Source of the DNA: Candidula unifasciata
Taxonomy: Eukaryota > Mollusca > Gastropoda > Stylommatophora > Geomitridae
DNA length: 64,000 nt
Assembly (NCBI GenBank): GCA_905116865.2
Contig: CAJHNH020006668.1
Location: 709,501 to 773,500 of the forward strand
Direction: 5' to 3'
A model generated the notes under the pieces. The model was not told the origin of the DNA, did no database searches, and worked only from the letters and a program-made list of their open reading frames with translations. Positions within the stretch are counted from its first letter, which is position 1, and each line of letters starts with the position of its first letter. Positions 19,001 through 25,142 of the stretch are shown here, piece by piece. Both the position numbers and the translations under genes were made by a program.

Positions 19001-20918
19001 ATTCTTCACCTTCCTTCTCGATGTATTTTTGGCTTTTCTTTATTCCCATGCCCCTGTGGGTTTCAATGCAAAGACATTCTGGTTATATTGTTCTCTGGTT
19101 TTCTCAGTGTGTGTCCTATCCAAAGCCAGCGTCAATTCTTCACCTTTTGGTCCACTGGAGCTTTCTTAGTTCTCTCACAGAGCTAGGCATTAGTGATTAT
19201 ATCATACTATTGTTCCCTCTTTTCTATGCAGTCACCAGTTAATAAATGTCTGTAGTTTATTTGTAACTAACTACCTTAGTTGTTCTCCTTGTTCCCGCCA
19301 CATAGACAAATACTAATTTGACATTATTATTAAAAATTTCAAGTTTAGTTCTTCTTTTAATTCCTTTTGACCTCCACAAATGCCCTAGTGTTATGAAAGC
19401 AAAGTACATCGAGCAAAGCCATTTATACTAGGGGAAGCAAAGTATGCCAGGTGAAGCAAAGTATAATAGGTAAAGTATACTAGATGAAGCAACGTATACC
19501 AGGTAAAGCAAAGTATAATGGTGAATTAAAGTATACCAGGTGAAGCAAAGTGGACCAAGTGAAGCAATGTATACCAGGTGAAGCAAAGTATACCAGATGA
19601 AGCAAAGTATAATAGGTGAAGTAAAGTATACCAGGTGAAGCAAAGTATACCAGGTGAAGCAAAGTATAATAGGTGAAGTAAAGTATACCAGGTGAAGCAA
19701 AATATACAAGGTGAAGCAAAGTATACCAGGTGAAGCAAAGTATTCTAGGTGAAACAAAGTGTACCAAGTGAAGTAATGTATACCAGGTGAAGCAAAGTAT
19801 ACCAGGTGAAGCAAAGTATACCAGGTAAAGCAAAATATTCCAGGTGAAACAAAGTATACCAAGTGAAGCAATGTATACCAGGTGAAGCAAAGTATACCAG
19901 GTGAAGCAAATTATACCAGGTAAAGCAAAGTGTATGAGGCTAAGCAAAGTGTACCAAGTGAAGCAATGTATACCAGGTCAAGCAAGGTGTACCAAGTGAA
20001 GCAAGGTGTACCAAGTGAAGCAAAGTGTATGAGGTGAAGCAAAATATATCAGGTGAAGCAAAGTATATCAGGTGAAGCAAAGTATACCAGGTGAAGCAAA
20101 AAGTATCAAGTGAAGCAATTTATACCAGGTGAAGCAAAGTATATCAGGTGAAGCAAAGTATACCAGGTAAAGCGAAATATACCAGGTGAAGCAAAGTATA
20201 TCAGGTGAAGCAAAGTATACCAGGTGAAGCAAAGTATACCAGGTGAAGCAAAGTATACCAGGTGAAGCAAAGTATATCAGGTGAAGCAAAGTATACCAGG
20301 TGAAGCAAAGTATATCAGGTGAAGCAAAGTATATCAGGTGAAGCAAAGTATATCAGGTGAAGCAAAGTATACCAGGTAAAGCAAAGAATACCAGTGAAGC
20401 AAAGTGTATCAGGTGAAGCGAAGAATACCAGAGTAAAGTATACTAGTTGAAGCAAAATATACTAATCATAGGCTAAGTATACCAGGTAAAGCAAAGTATA
20501 ACTGGTGAAGCAAAGTATACCAGATGAAGCAAAGTATACCAGGCGAAGCAAAGTATACCATGATACCATCATATTCCAGGATGAGCTGTTAGAATAAACC
20601 TATTTTAATGCATACAATACACTTCTTACCCTCTAGAGTTCCACTCATCATAGCAGGTCGAAGACGCCATGTTATCTTTCCTTGCTGACGCAGACCAGCC
20701 CAATCTTGACTGTAGGTTTCGTCAAAGATCTTCTTCAGAGTAGCACTTTCTTTGGATGTTGATTCTTTGGCAAAGGCGTCGCGAAGTTGTGATAACTCAA
20801 GTGCTCTCTTCAGGGATTGAATGACCTCAGAGGAAGCCCCCGTAGATTCAGCTAGAGTTAAGGCCTTCTCTACCTCCCCACATGCTGGATCACAGTATTT
20901 GTCGCCAACGGTTGACAT
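5944..20918 (-). CDS. COMTD1-like: COMTD1-like SAM-dependent O-methyltransferase gene, five exons, 3' end missing
   Basis: The gene encodes a class I, metal-dependent catechol/caffeoyl-CoA-type O-methyltransferase, which moves a methyl group from S-adenosylmethionine to a catechol-like hydroxyl. Exons are 20918-20630, 16060-15956, 13186-13082, 10760-10660 and 6093-5944. Splice phases match at every junction (1, 1, 1, 0) and the sum is 750 nt, or 250 codons. Diagnostic blocks are VLEVGLFTGYSAVAMAEAL (SAM motif I), FDVVFLDADK (metal-binding aspartates) and GGTVLVDNAFF (metal-binding D-N). Family members run to about 260-290 residues, so a short last exon with a LP.RDG-type motif is expected after 5944; none was recognised. 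No signal peptide is obvious. The natural substrate cannot be inferred. Confidence 0.85.
6200..6370 (+). mobile_element. LINE C-terminal fragment
   Basis: The plus strand reads KRRWKWLGDVMRMNSD, then KIAQDRKAWEVL, typical of the C-terminal tail of non-LTR retrotransposon polymerases. It is short and followed by another LINE tail. It lies antisense to the methyltransferase gene. Confidence 0.6.
6390..6716 (+). mobile_element. LINE 3'-end fragment
   Basis: The sequence is collinear with 23420-23705: gaagtggactcgtgtgaaca, an aggagtga/aggcaat block, then cttaatgcgagcgggtct and ctcgccattgcca. The encoded tail (..LVLMRAG..) is typical of a common molluscan LINE terminus. The frame is broken. Confidence 0.6.
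6726..7004 (+). mobile_element. tRNA-derived SINE with 9-bp target duplication
   Basis: An A-box-like catggcgtagcgctagatg and a good B box, gggttcgggtccc (about 6779-6791), mark a tRNA-like head. The body is about 200 bp. The insert is flanked by ataccattc at 6717-6725 and 7005-7013. It appears to have landed among LINE debris. Confidence 0.8.
7014..7145 (+). mobile_element. LINE C-terminal fragment
   Basis: The block gtcatgagaaggagaaaact, followed by gagaccaagagagagacgatgctgg, matches fragments near 37415-37800 and 55020-55070 in this window. These correspond to the ..GHVMRRRK.. and ..ETMLDI.. tail of a LINE polymerase. Confidence 0.55.
7187..7292. repeat. 33-bp microsatellite-like tandem repeat
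   Basis: About 3.2 copies of a 33-bp unit built from atcatcaatatcgtcgtcgc and tgacattatcgtt. Both strands stay open through it because of the triplet composition. Confidence 0.85.
7358..7574 (-). mobile_element. tRNA-derived SINE (family D), full length, 14-bp target duplication
   Basis: On the minus strand an A-box-like ctgtggctaagtcgatgc precedes the B box gggttcgatcccagc. The conserved 3' body contains actactggacg-type and ggttctgcaacgtcctgtaaa-type blocks. Perfect 14-bp direct repeats tctagcttaagtat lie at 7344-7357 and 7575-7588. Related copies are near 13249, 13737, 25790, 26808 and 47620. Confidence 0.88.
7600..7745 (-). mobile_element. LINE fragment
   Basis: The block catcttcaatgtcctgta, then ccttcacggtggtcg and cccctgcctc, is shared with 31560-31680, where it belongs to a longer LINE C-terminus on the minus strand. 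Confidence 0.5.
8000..8202 (-). repeat. Dispersed repeat family F, copy 1
   Basis: This copy is read in reverse relative to 8580-8775 and 38139-38341. Shared blocks are ccccaccaggacatcacaca, gcgataaacacc, tgccaccatgtggatgag, gccattaggccatattta and gggcttca..aacgaaaaattccatcc. No protein is encoded. The family looks like a SINE or MITE of about 200 bp, but no clear tRNA boxes or terminal repeats were seen. Confidence 0.75.
8340..8575 (+). mobile_element. tRNA-derived SINE-like sequence
   Basis: A B box, caggttcaattcccggc, lies about 40 bp after an A-box-like stretch at ttcatggcgagatgcacacg. The body is short and AT-rich and ends near a (gact)n run. No target duplication was resolved. Confidence 0.5.
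8580..8775 (+). repeat. Dispersed repeat family F, copy 2
   Basis: It carries the family F blocks tcacacaagcgataaacacc, gtgccaccatgtggatgagg and ccagggtggggcttt in plus orientation. It is followed by a degenerate gcatccc-like tail. Confidence 0.75.
8776..9234. other. No feature recognised
   Basis: No exon, mobile-element boundary or tandem repeat was recognised in this stretch of methyltransferase intron 4. Confidence 0.4.
9235..9310 (+). repeat. Dispersed repeat family B, left part (interrupted copy)
   Basis: The sequence tttgctcgccagtcgacgac to ggaacagttttttg is collinear with gcccattggctcgccagtgg to ggacagtatttggg near 52790-52835. The right half resumes after the inserted inverted-repeat element, at 10313-10500. 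Confidence 0.7.
9593..9730 (+). repeat. Interstitial telomere-like repeat, G-rich strand
   Basis: Degenerate ttaggg/taggggt variants (ggttaggggtagggttaggg type) run for about 140 bp inside foldback element 1. The variants are too divergent for a simple telomere capture. Confidence 0.85.
9728..9956. mobile_element. Inner inverted-repeat module of element 1
   Basis: tagatgtgacaattttgacg..ggagttcc (9728-9757) is mirrored by ggaactcc..cgtcaaaatgttcacatcta (9927-9956). About 170 bp of unique sequence lies between. On one side the flanking telomere-like DNA is G-rich, on the other C-rich. This suggests either a nested MITE or an inversion/duplication of the core. Confidence 0.6.
9946..10195 (+). 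repeat. Telomere-like C-rich repeat and acgcaacc subrepeats
   Basis: Units of taaccctacccctaaccct type (to about 10015) grade into acgcaaccgtatgataatagg and actacgcaacccta-type subrepeats. They look like mutated and expanded derivatives of the same hexamer. Confidence 0.75.
10313..10500 (+). repeat. Dispersed repeat family B, right part (interrupted copy)
   Basis: gggtctatctcc, then agtgcttagccattttatgtggtg, tcacaattataacctaaa and tttagggatgcgggttgaa, match the uninterrupted copy at 52835-52985 in order. This shows that foldback element 1 inserted into a pre-existing repeat. Confidence 0.7.
10660..10760 (-). CDS. COMTD1-like: Methyltransferase exon 4 (DADK motif)
   Basis: The acceptor is gtctgtcctag and the donor gtgagagg; 101 nt, 2 nt completing the upstream codon and phase 0 at the end. 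It encodes GKGLDVMKDLSAAGEKFDV, then VFLDADKAQYIDYFK. D189 and the DK pair fit the metal/substrate motif of class I O-methyltransferases. The tyrosine-rich end continues into LVFDGGLLNPGG of exon 5, as the family fold requires. Confidence 0.9.
11061..11260 (-). repeat. Dispersed repeat family F, copy 3
   Basis: tcatccctttgtgggatgca, gccctactctggctctta, gaacccggtttctgggac and gtgatgtcctggtgggg match family F read in reverse. The copy begins after a (tg)n run. Confidence 0.75.
11460..11780 (-). pseudogene. hAT-type (DUF4371/ZMYM1-like) transposase fragment
   Basis: The minus strand reads NYLGILEMLRELD, YLSANHCVELIELMGQKVL and SKYYSVSVDSSPDILHTDQL. This is the order seen in DUF4371-containing hAT transposases, in which the SVDSTPD-like aspartate block belongs to the RNase H-like core. 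Only about 100 codons remain; the zinc finger and C-terminal dimerisation region are absent. It lies in methyltransferase intron 3 in the same orientation as the gene. Confidence 0.75.
11838..12175 (-). repeat. Dispersed repeat family A, copy 2 (inverted)
   Basis: The reverse complement aligns with 884-1235 and 63445-63765, including ctgttttcagtacttttc, aaatggtggccc, gctctcctacgaaatacgc and accacaaatatagccg. Read on the plus strand it includes IIGNERADMEERS, reminiscent of the terminal part of an RNase H domain. Confidence 0.7.
12248..12850. mobile_element. Foldback/MITE element 2 with telomere-like core
   Basis: Terminal inverted repeats of about 100 bp start ggctctcctttaaataacgg at both ends (12248 onward; reverse complement of 12747-12850). 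Flanks are gcgatgtc (12240-12247) and acgatgtc (12851-12858), a 7/8 target duplication. The termini and the tccctt-gg, gagcggaaaa and atcatttgtttcgt blocks match element 1, and both carry a gatctgtatg..taatga.cgataa core (12492; 9558 in element 1). The interior holds a ccctaa-like array. No protein is encoded. Confidence 0.82.
12536..12720 (+). repeat. Interstitial telomere-like repeat, C-rich strand
   Basis: Degenerate cctaac/ccctaa variants (cctaaccctaacccaagcac type) run for about 185 bp inside element 2. On the minus strand they read as ttaggg variants. Confidence 0.88.
12954..13027. repeat. (TA)n/(TG)n microsatellite
   Basis: An alternating (at)n run of about 46 bp is followed by gtgtgtgtgtgt and more atat. 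It lies 55 bp left of methyltransferase exon 3. Confidence 0.95.
13082..13186 (-). CDS. COMTD1-like: Methyltransferase exon 3
   Basis: The acceptor is cattctcacag and the donor gtatggac; 105 nt with 2 nt at the start and 1 nt at the end, matching exon 2 and exon 4. It encodes ADGEIVSIEIEEYLKTLVE, then DSPHHKKHRIII. ALPADGEIVSIEIE across the exon 2-3 junction matches the family pattern ALP.DG.V...E.D, where the acidic residue binds the SAM ribose. This exon was located by phase and family order. Confidence 0.9.
13249..13490 (-). mobile_element. tRNA-derived SINE (family D), copy 2
   Basis: On the minus strand the tRNA-like head has the B box gggttcgatcccagctgc, and the 3' body ends in cctgtaaaggatacgcaac. 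It is diverged from the copy at 7358-7574 and lies in methyltransferase intron 2, close to exon 3. Confidence 0.8.
13591..13890 (+). mobile_element. tRNA-derived SINE (family E) split by a family D insertion
   Basis: The head has an A-box-like ctagctcaattggttaaac and a B-box-like ctggtttacgcccc, and is collinear with 28030-28200. The copy runs 13591-13736 and resumes at 13852 with gaagagtggcgatatcc. A 5'-truncated family D copy occupies the gap. Confidence 0.75.
13737..13843 (+). mobile_element. 5'-truncated SINE (family D) nested in family E
   Basis: Only the 3' part of family D is present, from agactactggacg to gtcctgtaaaggatacgcaac. It is flanked by tcaaggcc at 13729-13736 and 13844-13851, so the 5' truncation occurred at insertion. 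Confidence 0.75.
14090..14165 (-). mobile_element. Dispersed repeat family C (GAA-tailed), 3' end only
   Basis: cctctttcttctttgcggtc, then ccagctgtaaactctggc and gttcatccacttctgga, match the conserved end of the abundant family C. The neighbouring 14170-14290 carries ctagta/gacatctagt-type short repeats that recur at 15100-15130. Confidence 0.6.
14430..15090 (+). pseudogene. Broken RNase H/zinc-finger tail of a retrotransposon
   Basis: The plus strand reads SVLGNERANRLAG, then VGELM, KLDVV and GIGTSYLLLKMGTERLWKCPEC. The GNERA.RLAG block is the end of an RNase H domain and the W-CPEC end is a recurrent C-terminal feature in such elements. Several stops interrupt the frame. A shorter related tail lies at 32690-32880. 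Confidence 0.6.
15131..15744. other. No gene recognised; short ATC microsatellite
   Basis: A (cat)n/(atc)n tract lies at about 15335-15385. The remainder of this part of methyltransferase intron 2 shows no exon or recognised mobile element. Confidence 0.5.
15745..15900 (-). repeat. Dispersed repeat family B, uninterrupted copy
   Basis: The reverse complement reads cccattggctcgccagtc, gggacagtatttgggtc, then gcttcaacactgcaagag and aggactacctggtggcgag. This follows the copy at 52790-52885 in order and lacks the telomere-like insertion found at 9311-10312. Confidence 0.7.
15956..16060 (-). CDS. COMTD1-like: Methyltransferase exon 2 (SAM-binding motif I)
   Basis: The acceptor is ggtatttcag and the donor gtaggaga; 105 nt with 2 nt at the start and 1 nt at the end. 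It encodes QFLKSLISIQKAKRVLEVGL, then FTGYSAVAMAEALP. E114-x-G-x3-GY is the glycine-rich SAM-binding loop of class I O-methyltransferases. Phase and sequence fit the EG of exon 1 and the ADG of exon 3. Confidence 0.92.
16190..16330 (+). mobile_element. Diverged SINE (family A-tRNA), 3' portion
   Basis: gacccagcctaagatgac, gcggtcggcgtgatgttgat and gagtaccgactgggat follow the order of the family copies at 25307-25592 and 21619-21898. The tRNA head is missing. Confidence 0.5.
16470..18133. repeat. 54-bp minisatellite, about 30 copies, dimeric in its right half
   Basis: The unit is ccctaaagtgtctgatgatt, ctcctatggtttctcacgga, cttcctcgttttac. From about 17225 two variants alternate: A has gatgatttttctatgg and cacagacttcc; B has aatgattctcctgtgg and caaggacttcc. 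The array is therefore a roughly 108-bp higher-order repeat there. Because 54 is divisible by three, long frames stay open on both strands; none is supported as a gene. The array lies in methyltransferase intron 1. Confidence 0.93.
18142..18310. mobile_element. hAT-type MITE inside the 54-bp minisatellite
   Basis: The ends are cagggctatttaact and agttgaataggcctg, imperfect inverted repeats with the CAG..CTG termini usual for hAT elements. Flanks are caataaag (18134-18141) and ccctaaag (18311-18318), 6/8 identical and matching the minisatellite unit. The interior has repeated ggcccg words and no protein. Confidence 0.82.
18319..18470. repeat. Right remainder of the 54-bp minisatellite
   Basis: Two to three diverged units resume immediately after the MITE (cctaaagtgtctaatgattc). 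They fade into unique sequence at about 18460. Confidence 0.85.
18471..18865. other. No feature recognised
   Basis: This is unique-looking intronic sequence between the minisatellite and a LINE 3' end. No exon or repeat boundary was recognised. Confidence 0.4.
18870..19245 (-). mobile_element. LINE 3' end (same family as 43380-45545)
   Basis: cttcttcttctgcctttctatcc, then catgcccctgtgggtttcaa and gcaaagacattctgg, are the reverse complement of the 3' terminus of the LINE at 45345-45545. The left edge corresponds to its GAA-rich tail. Another copy is at 40670-40885 (plus). Confidence 0.75.
19425..20575. repeat. 19-bp minisatellite, about 60 copies
   Basis: The unit is caggtgaagcaaagtatac, with many point variants and occasional indels. 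The array lies in methyltransferase intron 1, ending 55 bp from exon 1. Open frames on the minus strand through it (..HLVYFASPGILCFTW..) are products of the repeat. Confidence 0.95.
20630..20918 (-). CDS. COMTD1-like: Methyltransferase exon 1 (start codon)
   Basis: The start ATG is in the context aaccATGt and begins a 289-nt exon ending at the donor gtaagaag, with 1 nt left over. It encodes MSTVGDKYCDPACGEVEKAL, a helical region with AFAKESTSKESATLKKIFDE, and GKITWRLRPAMMSGTLEG. The last block matches the lead-in to the SAM domain in this methyltransferase group. A possible 5' UTR acceptor (tttctag) lies just upstream at about 20950. Confidence 0.88.
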
Positions 20919-20959
20919 GGTTCTCTTGTCAGAGTCGTAGTTAGTTCACTAGAAACACA

Positions 20960-21080
20960 CACACAAAAAGCTGTCATTACTGTCTACATAGGTTACTGAC
21001 CTTAGGAGCAGCACCGTCTCAACACCATTATGAGCCCCTGGACAAACTAATGTGCTGGGGCCCCTACAACCACTCTTCTT
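20960..21080. other. Unassigned upstream flank of the methyltransferase gene
   Basis: This short stretch precedes exon 1. No TATA box or other promoter element could be assigned with confidence. Confidence 0.3.
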
Positions 21081-21084
21081 TTGG

Positions 21085-21330
21085 TTGTCTTAGTAATTCC
21101 AGGTTGTAGCCCAGTATCAAGGTTTTCTGTATTTGTCTTGCACTTCTCGGGTGGTTTGGGTGTTGGATTTTATCACCTTTTTGCAGGTTTCAGCCACACC
21201 ATTTATCCATGTCTTTCTAGGTCTTCCTCTCGCCTTCCTCCCAGATGTTCTGCTGTAAAAAGTCTCAAATGCGGTTTGGTCTCGGCGCCTTCTGACGAGA
21301 TGGCTGAACCATTTCATTCTTTACCTGTCA
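21085..21330 (-). mobile_element. LINE C-terminal fragment
   Basis: The minus strand reads KWFSHLVRRRRDQTAFETFY, then GRKARGRPRKTWINGV. The HLxRR and GRPRKTW blocks are typical of non-LTR polymerase tails. Only about 65 codons remain. Confidence 0.65.
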
Positions 21331-21618
21331 ATATAACCCAGACATGGTCTTATTCTTTCTCTTTAATGCTAGTATTCGCAATCCTGTCTCTTCTGTTGTT
21401 AGTGAGCTTGCGGAGACAGCGCATTTCACATGTAAGGGTGTGCTCAGGCGCGTGGCTTTGCAGCCACCAGTATTGAGGTTGGCTAGCTTCTCTTCGGAGA
21501 GGAGGAAAGTGAAATTTAAGTAGCCTGCCAACGAACGTAGAGCACCTAGGTCAATCCCACCTCCTCGCGGTGCACCCCGGAGAACTGAAGCCTCGAGTTT
21601 TGAGGGTAACGGAACAAT

Positions 21619-21898
21619 GTAAAAAGTAAAGATCCCTTTTCACGCCTTTAAGCGCATCGGGCATATGGGAGGAGCACCCATATTTTTATAGACCAATCGG
21701 CACTCGGTGGGTAATGTGGTCAGCATAACGCCGGGCGTCTTTACTTCCCCATGACAGTCATTCTGGTACCCATTTGAGGCTGGGTCGACCTGCGACGTCC
21801 CATTCCACGATAAAAATCCACGGAGCCCGCAGTGGGTTTCGATCGCGGTACGTTGGATTTCGAGTCGGACTCGCAACGCCTTAGCCACGGACGCCGCA
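21619..21898 (-). mobile_element. tRNA-derived SINE (family A-tRNA), full-length copy
   Basis: On the minus strand the head is gcggcgtccgtggctaaggc with an A box (tggctaaggcg) and a B box (gatcgaaaccc) about 45 bp on. The body has gtcgcaggtcgacccagcc and ends cgtgaaaagggatctttac. Other copies are 24828-25088 and 25307-25592. Confidence 0.85.
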
Positions 21899-22035
21899 AC
21901 GGGGCAATGGCTTGCCTGGAATGAGACAGGCATAAACCAGTTCAGTTTTTATCCTGCCTTGCCACGCGACGGGCCTAGCAAGCCGGCAGTGGTGTAACTG
22001 ATTGCTGGTACCCAAAAAAAAAAAAAAAAAAAATT
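21899..22035 (+). mobile_element. Poly(A)-tailed retroposed sequence, unidentified
   Basis: About 110 bp ends in an uninterrupted run of 19 A (about 22014-22032) directly behind a SINE head. The internal sequence was not recognised. A poly(A) tail suggests retroposition. Confidence 0.35.
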
Positions 22036-22384
22036 GAATACATATAGGACAGACTCTTGCGGACATCGGATCGACAACCATTTTTGGAACGAAATTCATA
22101 TTACTGGCAAATCACTTGACATAAGTAGATTAGCATCCATGAGTGCTCCGTTCTACTTCTGACTTAAGCCTGAGTCAGAAGAATCTCAGCGCATTGCACG
22201 AACTACGTAGAACCAGCGAGGATCCTGAAAATACTTTGGGTAGATTTTTAACTCAAAATTTTGCCCGGGCAGCGCCGTCAGGCTACTCTTTTTCGATTTC
22301 CAACTGCCAAGATATTTATTTACGTGCGCAACAATACACACGGGCGTCCGATCTTACTACCCAGAGACCAGGGGAAATTACCAG

Positions 22385-22485
22385 AAGCCCCCCGTGAAAG
22401 AAATGCCAGCCTTCACCGCGGCTTGAACCCGGGACCTCCAGCACCCAAGGCGGATGCCATGACTCGAGACCACGCACCCCCCCCC
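22385..22485 (-). mobile_element. tRNA-like SINE head (family S1)
   Basis: On the minus strand gtgcgtggtctcgagtcatg and the B-box-like cgggttcaagccgcgg resemble the head of the SINE at 4877-5272. Poly-C lies at the left end of the minus copy (about 22481-22490). Confidence 0.5.
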
Positions 22486-22504
22486 TTTCCTAATGGCTTA
22501 ATTA

Positions 22505-22740
22505 GTTGAGTTTCCTTTACACTCCTTCCACTCCGACCTCGAAGACTGCTCCCATTAGTCGACTCCTACGACACGCTTGTCGGGGAGGCAGTATATATTC
22601 TGATTACCCCCAACCAGGGAACCCTCACGGGGTTTACGCTAAGGTTTGTGGCTTGGGCATTGCGAAAGCACTTCGTACTGCCCAGGTTCTAGATTCCAGC
22701 TGCAGGCGACTTGGCAGTAGACCGCTTTTCGTTGACTAAA
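22505..22740 (-). mobile_element. Dispersed repeat family C, 5' portion
   Basis: attagtcgactcctacgaca, then cgcttgtcggggaggcagta, and a cccaaccagggaaccctcac end, match the distal half of family C at 39225-39320 and 41345-41430. The conserved GAA-tailed end is absent. Confidence 0.6.
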
Positions 22741-23279
22741 TAGCGAAAATTGTAAATAAATACTTAATGTAATGGAAGTTGTTTTCATATAACTTTGGTG
22801 CGTAGGTAATGTGCGTTTACATTCAAGTTAGTTAGTTAATTAGTTAGTCGACAGATTATCATCATCGCGCATCGAACTATTCAGTCCATAAGTGCTCAGA
22901 TCCCCTCTTCAGCATCACCCTCAGCGTGTAGTGGCTTATGACACCAGTACTGTGTTGGTTTACTTTTATTCTTTGGGTCCCTATGTAAGCGCTCTTGCCT
23001 GGCTTCGCCTCCTTCAATGTCATGTTCGTGTTGACTGTCACTGTTGCAGATTGACAATCATTACTTGATTAATTTAATCGAGCCGCCTCTCTGGGGGCAT
23101 TCATATATCAGCCCTGTCTATTGCTTGTCCATTTCCCACGTGAGCCTCATCTGCAAGTCTCTCAACCCGCTCATTGCCCTTTACACCAGAATCCCACGGA
23201 ACAAATTTGAAGCTGATGTTTGTCACCCAAGATCTATTCGGGGACTCAACCTATTGTCTGCGTACGTTCAAGTTAAAGG
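22741..23279. other. No feature recognised
   Basis: This is intergenic sequence with a short ttag-rich run near 22828-22858. No exon or known element was recognised. Confidence 0.4.
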
Positions 23280-23705
23280 ATTTGTATACAAAATACAGTT
23301 TTCTCAGTGTTTAGTCTGCGAAGGCTCGAGTGGCTGGGGTGCACTTGGAGAAGGGTGGACGGTAGAGTCCCTAACGATATCCTCTGTGGTGAATTACAGA
23401 AGGGAAAAAGATGTGAACCTCAACTTCTACTAGGATATACAGATGTGTGCAAGTGGGACATGAATAATACAGACATTGAGGTAGATTCATGTGAGCAAAA
23501 TTCCAAAGACCGTGTTGTGTGGAAAAAGGGGGGGGGGGCGATCAGGAAGGCAATAGAATGAAATGAAACAATGATTGTAGATAGTCTGAGAGATGGACGC
23601 CCGAAAAGAAGCCCACTAAATATATGTAATGGCAACAACAGATTTTTTTAATGCGAGCAGATCTTTCTAGTCAGACTCGCCATTGCCACGGGCCGGGGGG
23701 ATTCC
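23280..23705 (+). mobile_element. LINE polymerase C-terminal fragment
   Basis: The plus strand reads LRRLEWLGCTWRRVDGRVPN, then DILCGELQKGKR and YTDVCKWDMN, followed by DSCEQNSKDRVVW. This is the ordered C-terminus of a widespread non-LTR family. It ends in the cgagcagatct..ctcgccattgccac terminus also seen at 6640-6670. A poly-G run interrupts it. Confidence 0.75.
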
Positions 23706-24149
23706 CACGCCTCTCTCGTGGGATAACACTCTCGACTGGAAAGAGGGAAATCTGCCAACAGCCAACAAAACAAGACAGTATAAACAATACAGTAAATGCT
23801 CTACCATAATGTGTTAGCAACCACTTACTATAAGTTCAGTCCGGATAGGATCAAGAAAACAGTAAACTTGTCGCATATGTAGAGATAACACAAGGACAAC
23901 GGCGAGAGCTAACTAAACTGAACTCGAGCCAATTTTAAGCCAATTTTAAAGTGGCCCAGAGTACAAGTTTAAAGTGCCATCTAGGGGAAATGCAGTTATC
24001 ACGTGAACACTCGATCTTGACTTCTGGTTACTGATGTCAGCCGTTGCACATCTCTTGACAGCTGTTCCACAGCGATAGCGATGGTACGCGCCTGGTCTTG
24101 CACCAATTATCAGCTAGAAAAACATAATTCAGAAACTCTTCAAGCTTAA
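23706..24149. other. No feature recognised
   Basis: Intergenic sequence without an identifiable exon or repeat. Confidence 0.4.
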
Positions 24150-24245
24150 AAAAAAATGTTAAGGACCCTTTTCCACGCCTCTAGGCGTATAGGGAAAATA
24201 GGACTAGACCTTTATTTGTATAGACCAATCAGCACAAGATGGGTT
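24150..24245 (-). mobile_element. SINE (family A-tRNA), 3' fragment
   Basis: aaggacccttttccacgcct, ctaggcgtatagggaaaata and tatagaccaatcagcac match the 3' end of the family read in reverse. The tRNA head is absent. Confidence 0.6.
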
Positions 24246-24285
24246 CACGAAAGTTCTTCTTCTTCTGCGTTCAACATCAGTCATG

Positions 24286-24800
24286 CTAAACATTGAATCT
24301 CGTCTGGGTCACAAATAGGATTGTGCGTTTAAGGTCGCCACCGGTCCCCCATAGCTTCTCTTTCAATGTGGCTCCATTGGGCCAGATCCATTGTCTTTGC
24401 TGGGAGAGGTAAGGGCAGTACTGTAATATGTCCCACGGGCAGCAGATTCTTTTATGCCTATCATAGCAAGGTGGTTGGGGCTCTGACGCTTCATTTTTTT
24501 TTGTTCTCTCTTGAAATTTAAAATGTAGTGGGTGACTTTCAAGTCTTTTTAATTTCTCATTCTGTAAAAGAGTTTTGTATTGTCTTCTGAGTTCGAGTGG
24601 TTCAGTATCTGCTATCCTCTCTATCTCTCTGAAAAGGGGGGGGGGGGTGGGTTCATGGCTCCGAGAACAATCCTTAATCCCATATTCTGAACCTTGTCCA
24701 GTTTTGCCATTGTTGTCTTGGCTGCTGCAGCCCATGTAGTGGAGGCATATTCCATGACTGGCCTGACTGCTCCAGTATATACTTGTTTTAGGATTCTGGA
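24286..24800 (-). pseudogene. Jockey-like LINE polymerase fragment (RT tail to RNase H linker)
   Basis: The minus strand reads QVYTGAVRPVMEYASTTWAA, AAKTTMAKLDKVQN, then DTEPLELRRQYKTLLQNEKL and KRLESHPLHFKF. This order is characteristic of the region between RT and RNase H in jockey-like elements. It likely belongs to the same group as the RNase H insertion at 29786-30662. A poly-G run near 24637 shifts the frame. Confidence 0.75.
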
Positions 24801-24827
24801 GTTAGCGCCCCAAGTGGCGAAAGTAAA

Positions 24828-25088
24828 GTAAAGTAAGTAAAGGAAAGATCCATTTTCACGCCTTTAGGCGCATCGGGTACATGGAAAGAGCGCCCAAATT
24901 TTTTTCAAACCATCGGCACTAGGTGGGTATTGTGGTCAGCATTACTTCCCCTGGATAGCCATCTTAGGCTGGGTCGACCTGCGACGCCCCAAGCCGTGAT
25001 AAAAATCCACGCAGCCGGCAGTGGGTTTCGATCGCCGTACGTTGGAATTACGAGTCGGACTCGCAACGCCTAAGCCACGGACGCCGCC
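24828..25088 (-). mobile_element. tRNA-derived SINE (family A-tRNA)
   Basis: The minus strand has the same head (gtccgtggcttaggcgttgc), B box (gatcgaaaccc) and tail as 21619-21898. Confidence 0.85.
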
Positions 25089-25142
25089 AACTTCACAAAA
25101 CTTTCCATTTAAAAAAAGGAAAGGTAGGAAGAACGTTTAATC

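Noticed and set aside
19428..20346. Minus-strand frames encoding hydrophobic YFASPGILCFTW-type repeats
   Set aside because: They come from the 19-bp minisatellite in methyltransferase intron 1; no independent support for a membrane protein.
24286..24735. A host gene of 149 codons
   Set aside because: The content (DTEPLELRRQYKTL, KRLESHPLHF) is typical of the linker in jockey-like polymerases; it is a LINE remnant.
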